Virus record (IMG/VR): IMGVR_UViG_3300024300_000007
Coordinates: 1-38,069 of that record
DNA from: a virus
DNA length: 38,069 nucleotides
Direction: 5' to 3' (one strand)
A model generated the notes under the pieces. It was not told the origin of the DNA. It saw only the letters and a list, made by a program, of their open reading frames with translations, and did not search any database. A program made the translations under genes and the position numbers. Below, in pieces: positions 1 through 7,545 of the stretch (its first letter is position 1; each line of letters begins with the position of its first letter).

Positions 1-168
1 TCCTGCGGGCTTTCCGCCCTTTATAAAGGTGCTACCACTGCTCGGCCTCAACTCCCAAACTGCGCGCGAGCTATGCGCTCTTTGAGCTTGCGCAGCGTCC
101 AGCTTGCCTCGCGTGCTGATTGCGTTTCGTAGTATGTGAAGCTCTGCTTTGGGTCAAGCTGCGCGCTG
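1..168. repeat. Left copy of 168-bp terminal repeat
   Basis: Bases 1-168 match 37902-38069 at every position but one (T at 42, G at 37943). This is what a circular or circularly permuted genome looks like when it is assembled past its own start. The mismatch lies just beyond the stop of the zinc-ribbon gene, so it changes no protein and may reflect population variation or a read error. The unit genome would then be 37,901 bp. A real fixed terminal repeat is less likely, because the repeat begins and ends at no visible signal and cuts through a gene. Confidence 0.9.
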
Positions 169-254
169 CAACTGCGGCACTTTGTTGCCATTTTGGGCGC
201 GTGGATTGCAGGCTCCCCACACTTGCGGCACTTAATTATTGTGTAGGTAGTCAT
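48..254 (-). CDS. Small zinc-ribbon protein
   Basis: A 68-residue protein of unknown role. Residues 9-29 hold two CxxC knuckles (CRKCG and CRSCS) spaced as in a single zinc ribbon, followed by a basic helical tail (LRKLKERIARAQ). Its ATG overlaps the stop of the upstream winged-helix gene (ATGA), so the two are probably translated together. Small zinc ribbons of this kind are common in archaeal viruses and often bind nucleic acid or a partner protein, but nothing here fixes the function. It is the last gene of the small regulatory operon, and its 3' part is repeated at the right end of the window. Confidence 0.75.
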   Translation of the reverse strand: MTTYTIIKCRKCGEPAIHAPKMATKCRSCSAQLDPKQSFTYYETQSAREASWTLRKLKERIARAQFGS

Positions 255-646
255 GGCGCCACCCTTTTGACCTTGCCGCGCTTCTGCAAGCGGTTAAGCT
301 CTTTGAAGTCTTTGTCGCTTTCAAGCAGCTTCATAAGCTCAAATGCGGCATCAAAAAGCCTTGCGTATTGCTCCTCAAGCCCGGGCGCAAGCTCATAAAA
401 AACGCTCTTGTAGGTGCGCACCGCGCGAAGCCCGTTTTTTGAAAGGTGCTTGCGTGCAATGCTCATGCGGGGCGGTGAAAGCTGCCAATTGTGCGCGTCT
501 TTCATCATTGCATAAACTTGCTGATTGCCCACGCTGCCGTGGTGCTTGACGCTTGCAAGCAGTATAAGCCACTCCGGCGAACCGTTGCGGAAAAAGTCGC
601 GCAGCTTATCAACTTGCTCCTTGGAGAATTTTTCTTCCGTTTCCAT
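251..646 (-). CDS. Winged-helix DNA-binding protein
   Basis: A 131-residue protein whose middle (about residues 22-95) reads as a winged helix: a helix (EWLILLASVKHHG), a turn, a second and a recognition-like helix (SPPRMSIARKHLSKNGL), then a strand pair (RAVRTYKSVFYELAP). A long C-terminal helix and a very basic tail (KRGKVKRVAP) follow. This fits the MarR/ArsR-like transcription factors of archaea and their viruses. It lies in a three-gene operon just downstream of an AT-rich stretch with three copies of a 17-bp motif and two palindromes, which makes it the obvious candidate to bind them. That link is inference; the fold assignment is from sequence pattern only. Confidence 0.6.
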   Translation of the reverse strand: METEEKFSKEQVDKLRDFFRNGSPEWLILLASVKHHGSVGNQQVYAMMKDAHNWQLSPPRMSIARKHLSKNGLRAVRTYKSVFYELAPGLEEQYARLFDAAFELMKLLESDKDFKELNRLQKRGKVKRVAP

Positions 647-658
647 GTCAAGCCACCC

Positions 659-841
659 TTAGAGCTTCTTGCCCGTGTAGAGCGATTTCGGCAGGATTAC
701 CTCGTCGCCCAACTTGTCGCGGATTTTTACGTTGATGTCGTCTTCGGCCAAGACCGTGCCCGTATAAAACGACTTGTCGCTTCCACTTCCCCTATTGTGG
801 AAAGTGTAGGTGCTGCCCACCTTGTACATTCTGTTTTCCAT
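659..841 (-). CDS. Small beta-rich hypothetical protein
   Basis: A 60-residue protein, not recognised. It alternates short hydrophobic strands with turns (YKVGSTYTFHN, SFYTGTVLAEDD, INVKIRDKLG, DEVILPKS), a pattern typical of small SH3- or Sm-like barrels. It starts with a good ribosome site (GGAGG, 8 bases before the ATG) and is the first gene after the promoter at 891-900. A nucleic-acid-binding or regulatory role would fit its place beside the winged-helix gene, but this is a guess. Confidence 0.6.
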   Translation of the reverse strand: MENRMYKVGSTYTFHNRGSGSDKSFYTGTVLAEDDINVKIRDKLGDEVILPKSLYTGKKL

Positions 842-1259
842 ATCGTTTTCCTCCGGCGTTCTGCACGCCCGGCAGCTTTATCGCCGTGTCTATTTAAAAG
901 GAGGCTCGGCTGCGGGGTTAATAGAAAGTGTTAAACCCCTTCATAGATTATCATAATTTAGCAAAGGGGGGATGGGGGCAGGTCGCGCGGTTGTTTGTTT
1001 GTATGTTGTAATTTGTATTTTTTACTTTAATAGATTATTACAATCTATTAACATTGTTAATAGAAAGTATTAAGTGAGATTTTGATTTCTGCGTCTGTGC
1101 TTCGGCGATGAACTCACAAAGCATCCCAATTTGCCAAATTATATTAATCTATTAAGGGGTTTAATAGAAAGTATTAAATGATAAGCAGGAGAAAGGAAGA
1201 TTGCGTCAGCCTCCAAGCCAAATACCCGCACCTGCCCGCCGGGGGGCGCGAAGCGGGCT
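842..1259 (-). promoter_or_regulatory. AT-rich intergenic control region
   Basis: This is the longest gene-free stretch of the genome and is clearly more AT-rich than its surroundings. I see no convincing gene in it. For the minus strand it holds a TATA-like CTTTTAAATA (891-900), about 50 bases before the ATG at 841. It has three copies of TTAATAGAAAGTRTTAA (918-934, 1057-1073, 1161-1177), a 10-bp stem palindrome TTAATAGATT-N5-AATCTATTAA (1027-1051), and a 7-bp one CTATTAA-N5-TTAATAG (1149-1167). The first copy sits between GGGGTT and AACCCC (914-939). It may be an operator array for the nearby winged-helix protein, a replication origin, or both. Confidence 0.7.
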
Positions 1260-1277
1260 TTATTCTTCCTTTCTCCT
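1187..1277 (-). terminator. Hairpin and 14-bp inverted repeat after tail operon
   Basis: A perfect 14-bp inverted repeat (AGGAGAAAGGAAGA at 1187-1200, its complement at 1264-1277) encloses a smaller GC hairpin (GCCCGC at 1234-1239 pairing with GCGGGC at 1253-1258). The outer right arm lies in the last codons of the gene ending at 1260. The structure sits where transcripts of the long tail operon would end. There is no strong T-run directly after the hairpin on the minus strand, so its use as a terminator is uncertain. Confidence 0.45.
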
Positions 1278-1505
1278 AATCAAGCGGTTCGCGCTCTCAA
1301 TCAATTCCTCGGCGAACATTTGCGCTTCCTGTTTCAGTGCTCTTTTGAGCCGTTCGTCATTTTTTTCCAGAAGGCGCGCGTAAAAGCCCTTTAAAGCGCG
1401 TTTTGCGGCACGCTGGCGCATTATCAAGCCATTTGCTGTGGTTATATAGCGATGCACCAATTCCCCCCTTCTTTGGCAGTTTTTGGGGGTTTTATGCATG
1501 CTCAT
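1260..1505 (-). CDS. Basic helical hypothetical protein
   Basis: An 81-residue, strongly basic, almost wholly helical protein (RQRAAKRALKGFYARLLEKNDERLKRALKQEAQMFAEELIESANRLIRRKEE). No family is recognised. The ATG at 1505 overlaps the stop of the upstream coiled-coil gene (TGATG); a GTG one codon upstream (1508) is possible but less likely. As the last gene of the tail and membrane-protein series it could be virion-associated or lysis-related, but the sequence gives no catalytic motif or membrane segment. Confidence 0.6.
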   Translation of the reverse strand: MSMHKTPKNCQRRGELVHRYITTANGLIMRQRAAKRALKGFYARLLEKNDERLKRALKQEAQMFAEELIESANRLIRRKEE

Positions 1506-1822
1506 CACTTTACCGGGAAGATGTGTTCCCAGATGCCGCTGGCCACTGTTCCGGCAACCGCCAAAAGTCCCCCAAGGAAGCCAAGTTCAATTCTGGTTAT
1601 CCTATTGCTATGGTTTCTCATCCTTGTATCATTCCCCTTCTGGATTTCGCAAAGCGTGTCAAACCTGCCTTGGTGGGCTTGTATCAGAGGTTTAAGCTCA
1701 TTGATGTTATTATCTATGCTTATGAGTTTTTGGTTGATGCTGTTGTTTGCCTCAAGCTGTCGCTCCTTAAAGTCGCGGAACTCCTGCTTAAGCTCAACGA
1801 ACTCCCGATTGTCGCCGTTCAT
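1505..1822 (-). CDS. Coiled-coil protein with C-terminal membrane segment
   Basis: 105 residues. Residues 8-75 are a heptad-rich coiled coil (EFVELKQEFRDFKERQLEANN and INQKLISIDNNINELKPLI), and the C-terminus has one hydrophobic span (about residues 80-98, GFLGGLLAVAGTVASGIW). This plan, a cytoplasmic coiled coil plus a C-terminal tail anchor, matches the XhlA/BhlA-type accessory lysis proteins of bacteriophages. The position at the end of the tail genes also fits a lysis or holin-like role. No enzyme motif is present. The assignment rests on architecture only. Confidence 0.6.
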   Translation of the reverse strand: MNGDNREFVELKQEFRDFKERQLEANNSINQKLISIDNNINELKPLIQAHQGRFDTLCEIQKGNDTRMRNHSNRITRIELGFLGGLLAVAGTVASGIWEHIFPVK

Positions 1823-1834
1823 TTGACTACCTTA

Positions 1835-2389
1835 TCAGGCGCGAGGGGATTTTTTCTTGTCTGCTCCAACTCCTTGCCAATATGCATTAGGGTTGAGAGC
1901 GGAAACTTTCATTTGCAGCCAATTGAGCGCCATAAGGACTATTGCCGCGAACTGCCACTCCATTGCATAAGTGGTAATCGCCCAAATGAAAAAGGCGGTT
2001 GCCGCAGGCACAAGCAGCACCATCCCATGTTTGAATAGGGATAGCTGCGTTTTGTGCTGGCTGAAATACTCCTCTACTGGGTTCATAGCCTCATCTCCCC
2101 GCGTGCCCGTTGCTTCTGTTTGGGCTACGCAGAAAATATATCCTCCTGACAGTGTATTTGCGTAGTACTTGTAAATCCCCGCACCGGCTTTCTGCCGTTC
2201 TATTGGGTGCAGGAGATTGACCTTGTTGTTGAGCTTCTTCACAAAATTGATTGGCGTATATTCGTTTGAGAAAAGCAAAGCGTTCAGCTGCATGCTTGTT
2301 TTTGTCGGGACTATGCGCTCGTGTCCAATTCGCTTTTCAAGCTCGTTTGCAGAGATTACTTCTGGATTTTCTTCCACAATATCGGTCAT
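1835..2389 (-). CDS. Membrane protein with two C-terminal spans
   Basis: 184 residues, not recognised. The N-terminal two thirds is soluble and mixed helix/strand; residues about 122-162 form two adjacent hydrophobic spans (HGMVLLVPAATAFFIWAITT, then WQFAAIVLMALNWLQM) with a very short turn, followed by a basic tail. The ATG overlaps the stop of the transglutaminase-like gene (ATGA). With the next gene it makes a small membrane-protein pair at the end of the tail operon, a place where phages often keep holins. A holin or virus-exit function is possible; a role in host membrane remodelling is another. Confidence 0.6.
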   Translation of the reverse strand: MTDIVEENPEVISANELEKRIGHERIVPTKTSMQLNALLFSNEYTPINFVKKLNNKVNLLHPIERQKAGAGIYKYYANTLSGGYIFCVAQTEATGTRGDEAMNPVEEYFSQHKTQLSLFKHGMVLLVPAATAFFIWAITTYAMEWQFAAIVLMALNWLQMKVSALNPNAYWQGVGADKKKSPRA

Positions 2390-3471
2390 AATAGCCTCAC
2401 CTTCACATTCCTAAGCATCTTTGGGAGCTTTTGTACGTCCTCCCCGTACCACGCACGGAAGCTCTGCGCCCTTGTACCTGCATCGCCTGACCATGATTTT
2501 TTTTCATCATAGCTGAACCATGTAAATTCAGGCCCCATTGCATCTTGCTTGTCATTCAGCAGGGGGAGCGCGAGCGCGTCAATTTCGGTTCCGTAGGGCG
2601 TTGTTGAGTTGCAGTGCCGCCATTTGCAGTCAGAGGAAAAGTAGCCATTTGTCGCGTGCCCTTCCTTGCTGCCCCTTGTCGTGCAGCCGATTATCCGCAA
2701 TAGCTCCCTTGGGATGCCTGCGGTTCTCCAAAGCACGTGCATGAAGACCGCCCACCCGTCGCAGTCGTCGCCTATGCCGTATTTTTTCATGGAGTAGTAA
2801 AGCTCAATGAAGAACTTCCAAAACTCATTCATTCCGGTTGTGGAGTTGTCAAACTGGTATTTGTAGGGGATGCTTCTCGTCACCCATATTTTCAGGCGCA
2901 TGAGCGAAATGTCGCAGGCGCGGTGGAACGTGCAGCCCTTTTCCTTCATAATGTCAAGAACCCATGCGTTTGCTTTATCCACGCATTCCACGGCTTCGGG
3001 TAAGCCTATCCCTGCCTGCGCCCATGCCTGCACCCGCATTGAGAACAGCTTGTCGGGCTTGTTGGGGATGCACCTGCCAATGTAGATTACTTCCGCTTCC
3101 GGGTATTTTGATTGATAGACGTTCAGGATTGCCTGCGTTTCCTTTGACAGCATGCTCAAGTCTGTTTGCATTTTGCTTTGGATGGTCATGGCGTCTATCA
3201 CGCGCTGCAGGCTAAGGATGGAGCTTTCCTGCCCTGCGATTGCGATTTGAAGCTCAGCAATGGTAGCCTTGTTTTTCTTATCCGTATCTACTAATGCCTG
3301 TTGCGCCTGGACAAGCTGTTTTTTGAGCGACGTTAGGGAAGTCTGCTGCGCCTGCAGTTCGCGCTCCTTCGCTTCAATTGTGGCATCTGCAATGGCGAGG
3401 TTTGATGAGATTGCTTGCTTCTCTGTAATTATTCGCCCGCATGCCAGCTTTTCCAAAAAGTTATCCGCCAT
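2386..3471 (-). CDS. Coiled-coil protein with transglutaminase-like domain
   Basis: 361 residues. Residues about 20-100 form a long coiled coil, and the C-terminal half holds a transglutaminase/cysteine-peptidase-like core: GDDCDGWAVFMHVLWRTAGI with the nucleophile Cys at 237, EGHATNGYF with His at 272, and KWRHCNSTTPYG at 281-292. In the family the last block usually carries Asp (as in the pattern W..-D-x-T); here Asn stands at 288, so the third member of the triad is altered. Such domains cleave or cross-link peptides; in a tail operon it may act on the host surface layer or on virion proteins. The start is the ATG at 3471 behind AAGGTGAG; an in-frame TTG at 3495 is less likely. Confidence 0.65.
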   Translation of the reverse strand: MADNFLEKLACGRIITEKQAISSNLAIADATIEAKERELQAQQTSLTSLKKQLVQAQQALVDTDKKNKATIAELQIAIAGQESSILSLQRVIDAMTIQSKMQTDLSMLSKETQAILNVYQSKYPEAEVIYIGRCIPNKPDKLFSMRVQAWAQAGIGLPEAVECVDKANAWVLDIMKEKGCTFHRACDISLMRLKIWVTRSIPYKYQFDNSTTGMNEFWKFFIELYYSMKKYGIGDDCDGWAVFMHVLWRTAGIPRELLRIIGCTTRGSKEGHATNGYFSSDCKWRHCNSTTPYGTEIDALALPLLNDKQDAMGPEFTWFSYDEKKSWSGDAGTRAQSFRAWYGEDVQKLPKMLRNVKVRLL

Positions 3472-3505
3472 GTTTCTCACCTTTGCACTTTTCAATTTTT
3501 AACCC

Positions 3506-4654
3506 TTACGCAAACGCCTTAATCTCCACCGCATTGACGCGCGACATCAACTGCCCAAGGCTCATTGTCAGGTCGGACACTTTTATGCCGAGCGTCGTTT
3601 CGGTGAAGATTCCGTTTGCGTTGTAGGTGTGCTTTATCTCCCTGATTTGAAGCTGCCCGCTCAAGTCAAAGATTGGCACGTCTGCGGTGATATACTGCAG
3701 GGGTTCGGAGTGTGCGAGGAAATAGCTCTTTACCTTGTACATCTTCACGGGATTTTTGTAGGCTGCTATCCAAGCGTTTGCAAAATTGTTGCAGTCAGCA
3801 TTCGTGGAAAGGGAGGAAATCGTTATGCGCTTGCCCGCGCGCCCGTAGGTTGCAATGCTCGTTGCGTCCTCTGTTGCGCTGCCGCTGTTGCTCACTACGC
3901 CGCTTGTCTTGCCGAAAACTATTACCGAATTGCAGAGGAGTTCTTTGCTTTTCTCCTCGCTCACTGTGATGATGTTTTCCGCGAAGGTCAGGTAGTCGGT
4001 TGCAGGTGTCGCTTCCACAGTTTCTATTTTCTTCACAACAAGCGCCTTGTCAAGATTGACGTACCACACATATTGGAACATGTCGCAGATTTCAGTAAGG
4101 CAGGTGAAAAGGTTTTTGTTGAGGAAGTCCATTGTGAGCAGCGAGCTTGTGCCAGTCAAGACCGTGCTGCTGTCTGCTGTAAAATCTATCTGGTAATTTG
4201 CCATGAGGGCTATTATTGCAGTGCCCGGCTCAACATTCACGAAGCTGTTTTGGTTGGAAACCGCGCTGTTGGGCGTGTAGCTTTCAAGAAGCCTCTGCGA
4301 GTATTCCTTGGCGTTGAGCTTCATATTGAGGTTGCCGGAGAGGTCATAGCTGGGATTTTCCACAAAGCCCCCCCAAATTTTATTGGCGCTTGTCATTGGC
4401 ACGTCTTCCGAGAGGTAGATTTCCACCTCGTCGCCCTCATTGACCGCTCCGTAGATTGCTTTATCCACGTCCTCAAAGGTGATTGTTGCCTTACCAGAGC
4501 CGAGGTTTGCGGAGCGTATGCTTGACATTTCCACGACGTTTTGATAAACCGCCTTGTTGATGAGTACCCTTACGCGCTCCCAAGGATAGACCGTAATCTG
4601 TCCGGGCACTATTGCCGAGCCGGGCACAATGAATTCTCCTTCAAAGTCTGGCAT
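3506..4654 (-). CDS. Tail hub / baseplate-like protein
   Basis: 382 residues, beta-rich. The order of elements (WERVRVLINK, an early 'SIRSANLGSGKATITFEDVDKAI' strand region, then a motif like GDEVEIYLSED...IWGGFVENP, then a domain with MANYQIDF and LTEICDMFQYVWYV) follows the gp27-like tail hub proteins of siphophages (Gp37/gpD type), where a local surface normal domain is followed by a second barrel. It lies directly after the two giant adhesins and before the transglutaminase-like protein, a usual place for a hub. The ATG at 4654 follows the upstream stop by a few bases; an upstream ATG at 4678 would add 8 residues and overlap by 20 bases. Confidence 0.55.
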   Translation of the reverse strand: MPDFEGEFIVPGSAIVPGQITVYPWERVRVLINKAVYQNVVEMSSIRSANLGSGKATITFEDVDKAIYGAVNEGDEVEIYLSEDVPMTSANKIWGGFVENPSYDLSGNLNMKLNAKEYSQRLLESYTPNSAVSNQNSFVNVEPGTAIIALMANYQIDFTADSSTVLTGTSSLLTMDFLNKNLFTCLTEICDMFQYVWYVNLDKALVVKKIETVEATPATDYLTFAENIITVSEEKSKELLCNSVIVFGKTSGVVSNSGSATEDATSIATYGRAGKRITISSLSTNADCNNFANAWIAAYKNPVKMYKVKSYFLAHSEPLQYITADVPIFDLSGQLQIREIKHTYNANGIFTETTLGIKVSDLTMSLGQLMSRVNAVEIKAFA

Positions 4655-4658
4655 AATA

Positions 4659-7544
4659 TCACGAGTAAATCGTTCCATTCAGCGTCAGGTTGAAAGTTTG
4701 CCCCCTTGGGTTTGGGTTGTTGAAATCTGCCCAGCACCAAAGATTGCCTTGTCCGCTTTGCGCGGCAAGCGTCCAGAAGACTCCTTCTTCGTAAAGGTCT
4801 CCCATTTTCTGCTCTTGCGGAATTTGCATCAGAGAGTTCCACGTTGAATTGTAATAGCATTGTACAAAAGAACCGAGGAGAGAAGTATCTAAAGTGCCAT
4901 TTGTTCCAGTTGTACCCGCCGAGCCGCCTGTGCAATCGTAGCCGGAAGCTCCACCCGACCCGCCTGCTCCGCCGCTTCCACCTGTGCGCGAGATGTTGCC
5001 TGTTGCAATTAAAGTATTGCCGCGAAGAAAAACATCACCAGCGTTGCCGCCCCCGCCTCCGTTTCCGCCCCAACCGCATTGGGCGCCACTGTAGCCTGTG
5101 GTGACTGCGCTTGCGCCATTTCCACCATTACCTCCATTGCCTGCGCTCGTGTTGATATTGCCCGTGAAGTAGAGCTTTAAGGCGGTTGCGAAGAAGTGCG
5201 GGCTTGAATTTCCAGCTACGCCTCCTCCTCCACCCGAACCTGCCGCGCCTGCGCCTCCGCTGCTTGAGGAAGCTGCAGCATTCCCTCCAAAAGCGGAGCC
5301 TGCGTTTCCGCTTGAGGCACTTCCACCTCCGCAGGTATATACGCCTCCGCTTCCTCCGCCTGAAAGGGCGACGTATGGATTGCCGCTTGTTGAGCCGTCA
5401 GGTGCGCCTGAACGTGATACGCCCGAACCGCCTGGGCCCTCGCCAGGACCGCCAGGACCGCCCGCACCGTAGAACGAACCGCCGCCTCCGCTGCAGCCAT
5501 TAACCACGCCCCCTCCCCTGCCACCAGCGCCATATGTGCCAGAGGTAGTTGTGAATGCCACGCCATCAACTATTTTTGTGCCTGCTGATGCGTTGAGGAT
5601 ATTTGCTATTGAAACATTGCCGGAGATATTCAAGGTATCGGTTGCATGTATCATCAAGACCGTGCCGTTTGTCGTCTGCGTAGAGAGGACTGTGCCAGCG
5701 CCGAGCGTGAAGTTGGTGAAGTTATAGCTGCGGTCAAGCGCCAAATAGAGGGTGTTGCCTGAAACGTTGTAGTCTGCAGGCGTGGTCATTGAGCCATAGG
5801 TCTTTGTTGTGGTTGTGAAATTCACTGCGCCAAGTGCTCCGTTTCCGAGCGATTGATTGGAATACTTCAGCTTTATTTGCATTGTTGAAGAATTGTTTTG
5901 GCAGTTGAAAGCACTTACGTTGCTTGTATTCGTGGCTGTCGTGTTGCCGAATTTGACTTGGAGCGTTGCGTTGCTTGCGAAGGCTGATTTTGAATAATTG
6001 ACATATACTTCTGTATTGCTGAGCGTGGAGGCGGTTGCCCAATTACCGTCCATCCATGCGCCGCTTGAGCCATAAGTTCCAGATGGAAGTGCACCACATG
6101 TCCCCCGCACTGTAGCTGTTTCTTGATAGCAGATTGACGGCGAGGGATTGTAAGGCGCGATTACCGAGATATTCTTAAAGGTCGAATTGAAGCTCACCGC
6201 CGCGCTCGATGAATAGTTATCAGCGCATTTGAACGTAAAGCCAGCGATGTCATTAAGCACCTTTCCGATTACCTGCGCCGCGAATGGCTGTGTGTTGTTG
6301 ATGATGTAGAGGGGATATGTGTAGCTCTGATTGACGGGTTCTACATCTTTTGCCCATGCGTGAATGGGACGCAGTGAAAGTCCGGTTATGGCTGCGCTGT
6401 ATGCTGCGGTTATCATTGGCATTTGCGTTGGAGTGAGAGGCGCAAAATCTGCGCACCCTACAAAATTGCATGTGAATTTTCCATCCGCCGTGCTGTTATT
6501 GTACGGATAGTGAGTGCCAGTTGTCCCGATAAAAAGCCCTGCGATTGAAGAAGGAACTGCTCCGGAAATATTCCGCGAACCATTCAAGACGTTTGCATAC
6601 CGATTACCCTGATTTAAACCATTGTAGGAGCAGTTGTAAAAATTCGTGCCGTTGGTGTCATAGACATAGGCTTGAGCCGTAGCCAAGAAATCATTTAAGC
6701 AAAAGATATTCCGCCCCGAGCCTGGCACTTCAACGCTCAAACTTCTGGATGATGAACCAACAATAGAGTTGTTTATGAGCGTATTGTTGTTGCAATTCGT
6801 TTGCAGTGCTATGCCGTATGTAGAACCATTGAAGGATGAATTTGCAATGATGTTGTTTGAACTATTCAAGCTCAATGTCATTGCATTATATGAGCCATAG
6901 CCGACGACAGTCAAGTTTGAAAGAACGTTGTTGTTTCCACGAGTGTAAATATATATTGGAATATTTACCGCATACAGCCTTGAATTACTAATTGAATTGA
7001 ATGTACTGTCTGTGAGCATTCCGAGCGCGCGCGAGTTGGTCACTGTGCTATTGGCGAAGACGTTTTGTATTGTGATGTTGCTTGCTCTTGTTAAGCAGAT
7101 TGAATAGCCAGAATTGCACTCAGACACGACCGCAGAAGCCGTAGTCACGTTTATGTTGAGAATTGCTCCTTTGGAGATTGTGGTGTTTCCAATTTGAATG
7201 CCTGTTGCAAAACTTGATATATTGCAGTTCTGTATAGTGGCATTGTTGGCAAGCACATAAACTCCGCGTGAATTTGCTGTGTTTGCCCCTGTGATAGAGT
7301 AGCCTTTGCAATCCAATGTGACATTTGCAGCAGTGATATTGAAACAGCTTACATTCGTTGAAGAAGAAGCATTCATCGTATATAATGCACCTGCCACGTC
7401 AAGGCTCACATTGCACGACACGTTGCCGGCGCCTGTGCCTGTTTCCAAGCCATCCCAAGGATTGCGCGGAGCGGGCTGCAGCACAAAGCCAAGCAGGGCG
7501 AGCGCGAGAAGCCCGATTGCTAAGACTACATGCTTGAATTCCAT
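4659..7544 (-). CDS. Giant beta-helix and glycine-rich surface adhesin
   Basis: 961 residues. An N-terminal hydrophobic span (residues 5-24) is followed by QPAPRNPW, then repeated short strands rich in Asn, Ser and Thr (about 60-330) typical of a right-handed beta-helix (NosD-like). A Cys-containing middle follows, then a run of more than 150 residues dominated by Gly, Ser and Ala (about 680-880), and a C-terminal beta domain with paired Cys. Dozens of N-x-S/T sequons are spread along it, as in glycosylated archaeal surface proteins. It probably forms a tail fibre or tip that binds the host. The glycine-rich run could pack as a polyglycine-II bundle, as in some phage adhesin tips; this is inference. 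The ATG at 7544 lies one base after the upstream stop. Confidence 0.7.
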   Translation of the reverse strand: MEFKHVVLAIGLLALALLGFVLQPAPRNPWDGLETGTGAGNVSCNVSLDVAGALYTMNASSSTNVSCFNITAANVTLDCKGYSITGANTANSRGVYVLANNATIQNCNISSFATGIQIGNTTISKGAILNINVTTASAVVSECNSGYSICLTRASNITIQNVFANSTVTNSRALGMLTDSTFNSISNSRLYAVNIPIYIYTRGNNNVLSNLTVVGYGSYNAMTLSLNSSNNIIANSSFNGSTYGIALQTNCNNNTLINNSIVGSSSRSLSVEVPGSGRNIFCLNDFLATAQAYVYDTNGTNFYNCSYNGLNQGNRYANVLNGSRNISGAVPSSIAGLFIGTTGTHYPYNNSTADGKFTCNFVGCADFAPLTPTQMPMITAAYSAAITGLSLRPIHAWAKDVEPVNQSYTYPLYIINNTQPFAAQVIGKVLNDIAGFTFKCADNYSSSAAVSFNSTFKNISVIAPYNPSPSICYQETATVRGTCGALPSGTYGSSGAWMDGNWATASTLSNTEVYVNYSKSAFASNATLQVKFGNTTATNTSNVSAFNCQNNSSTMQIKLKYSNQSLGNGALGAVNFTTTTKTYGSMTTPADYNVSGNTLYLALDRSYNFTNFTLGAGTVLSTQTTNGTVLMIHATDTLNISGNVSIANILNASAGTKIVDGVAFTTTSGTYGAGGRGGGVVNGCSGGGGSFYGAGGPGGPGEGPGGSGVSRSGAPDGSTSGNPYVALSGGGSGGVYTCGGGSASSGNAGSAFGGNAAASSSSGGAGAAGSGGGGGVAGNSSPHFFATALKLYFTGNINTSAGNGGNGGNGASAVTTGYSGAQCGWGGNGGGGGNAGDVFLRGNTLIATGNISRTGGSGGAGGSGGASGYDCTGGSAGTTGTNGTLDTSLLGSFVQCYYNSTWNSLMQIPQEQKMGDLYEEGVFWTLAAQSGQGNLWCWADFNNPNPRGQTFNLTLNGTIYS

Positions 7545-7545
7545 G

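Noticed and set aside
1-168. True fixed direct terminal repeat
   Set aside because: The repeat starts in a promoter region and ends in the middle of a gene, with no terminase or palindrome signal at either edge; an assembly overlap of a circular or permuted genome explains it better.
1187-1277. Insertion-sequence ends
   Set aside because: The inverted repeat encloses only 63 bases, no transposase is present and no target-site duplication is visible.
2386-3471. Pseudomurein endoisopeptidase (PeiW/PeiP type)
   Set aside because: The fold class is similar and the idea attractive for an archaeal virus, but the sequence blocks fit generic transglutaminase-like domains and there are no pseudomurein-binding repeats.
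3629-4525. Long plus-strand open frame of 298 codons
   Set aside because: It lies antisense to the tail hub gene, has Cys/His-rich composition typical of shadow frames, and no ribosome site or operon context.
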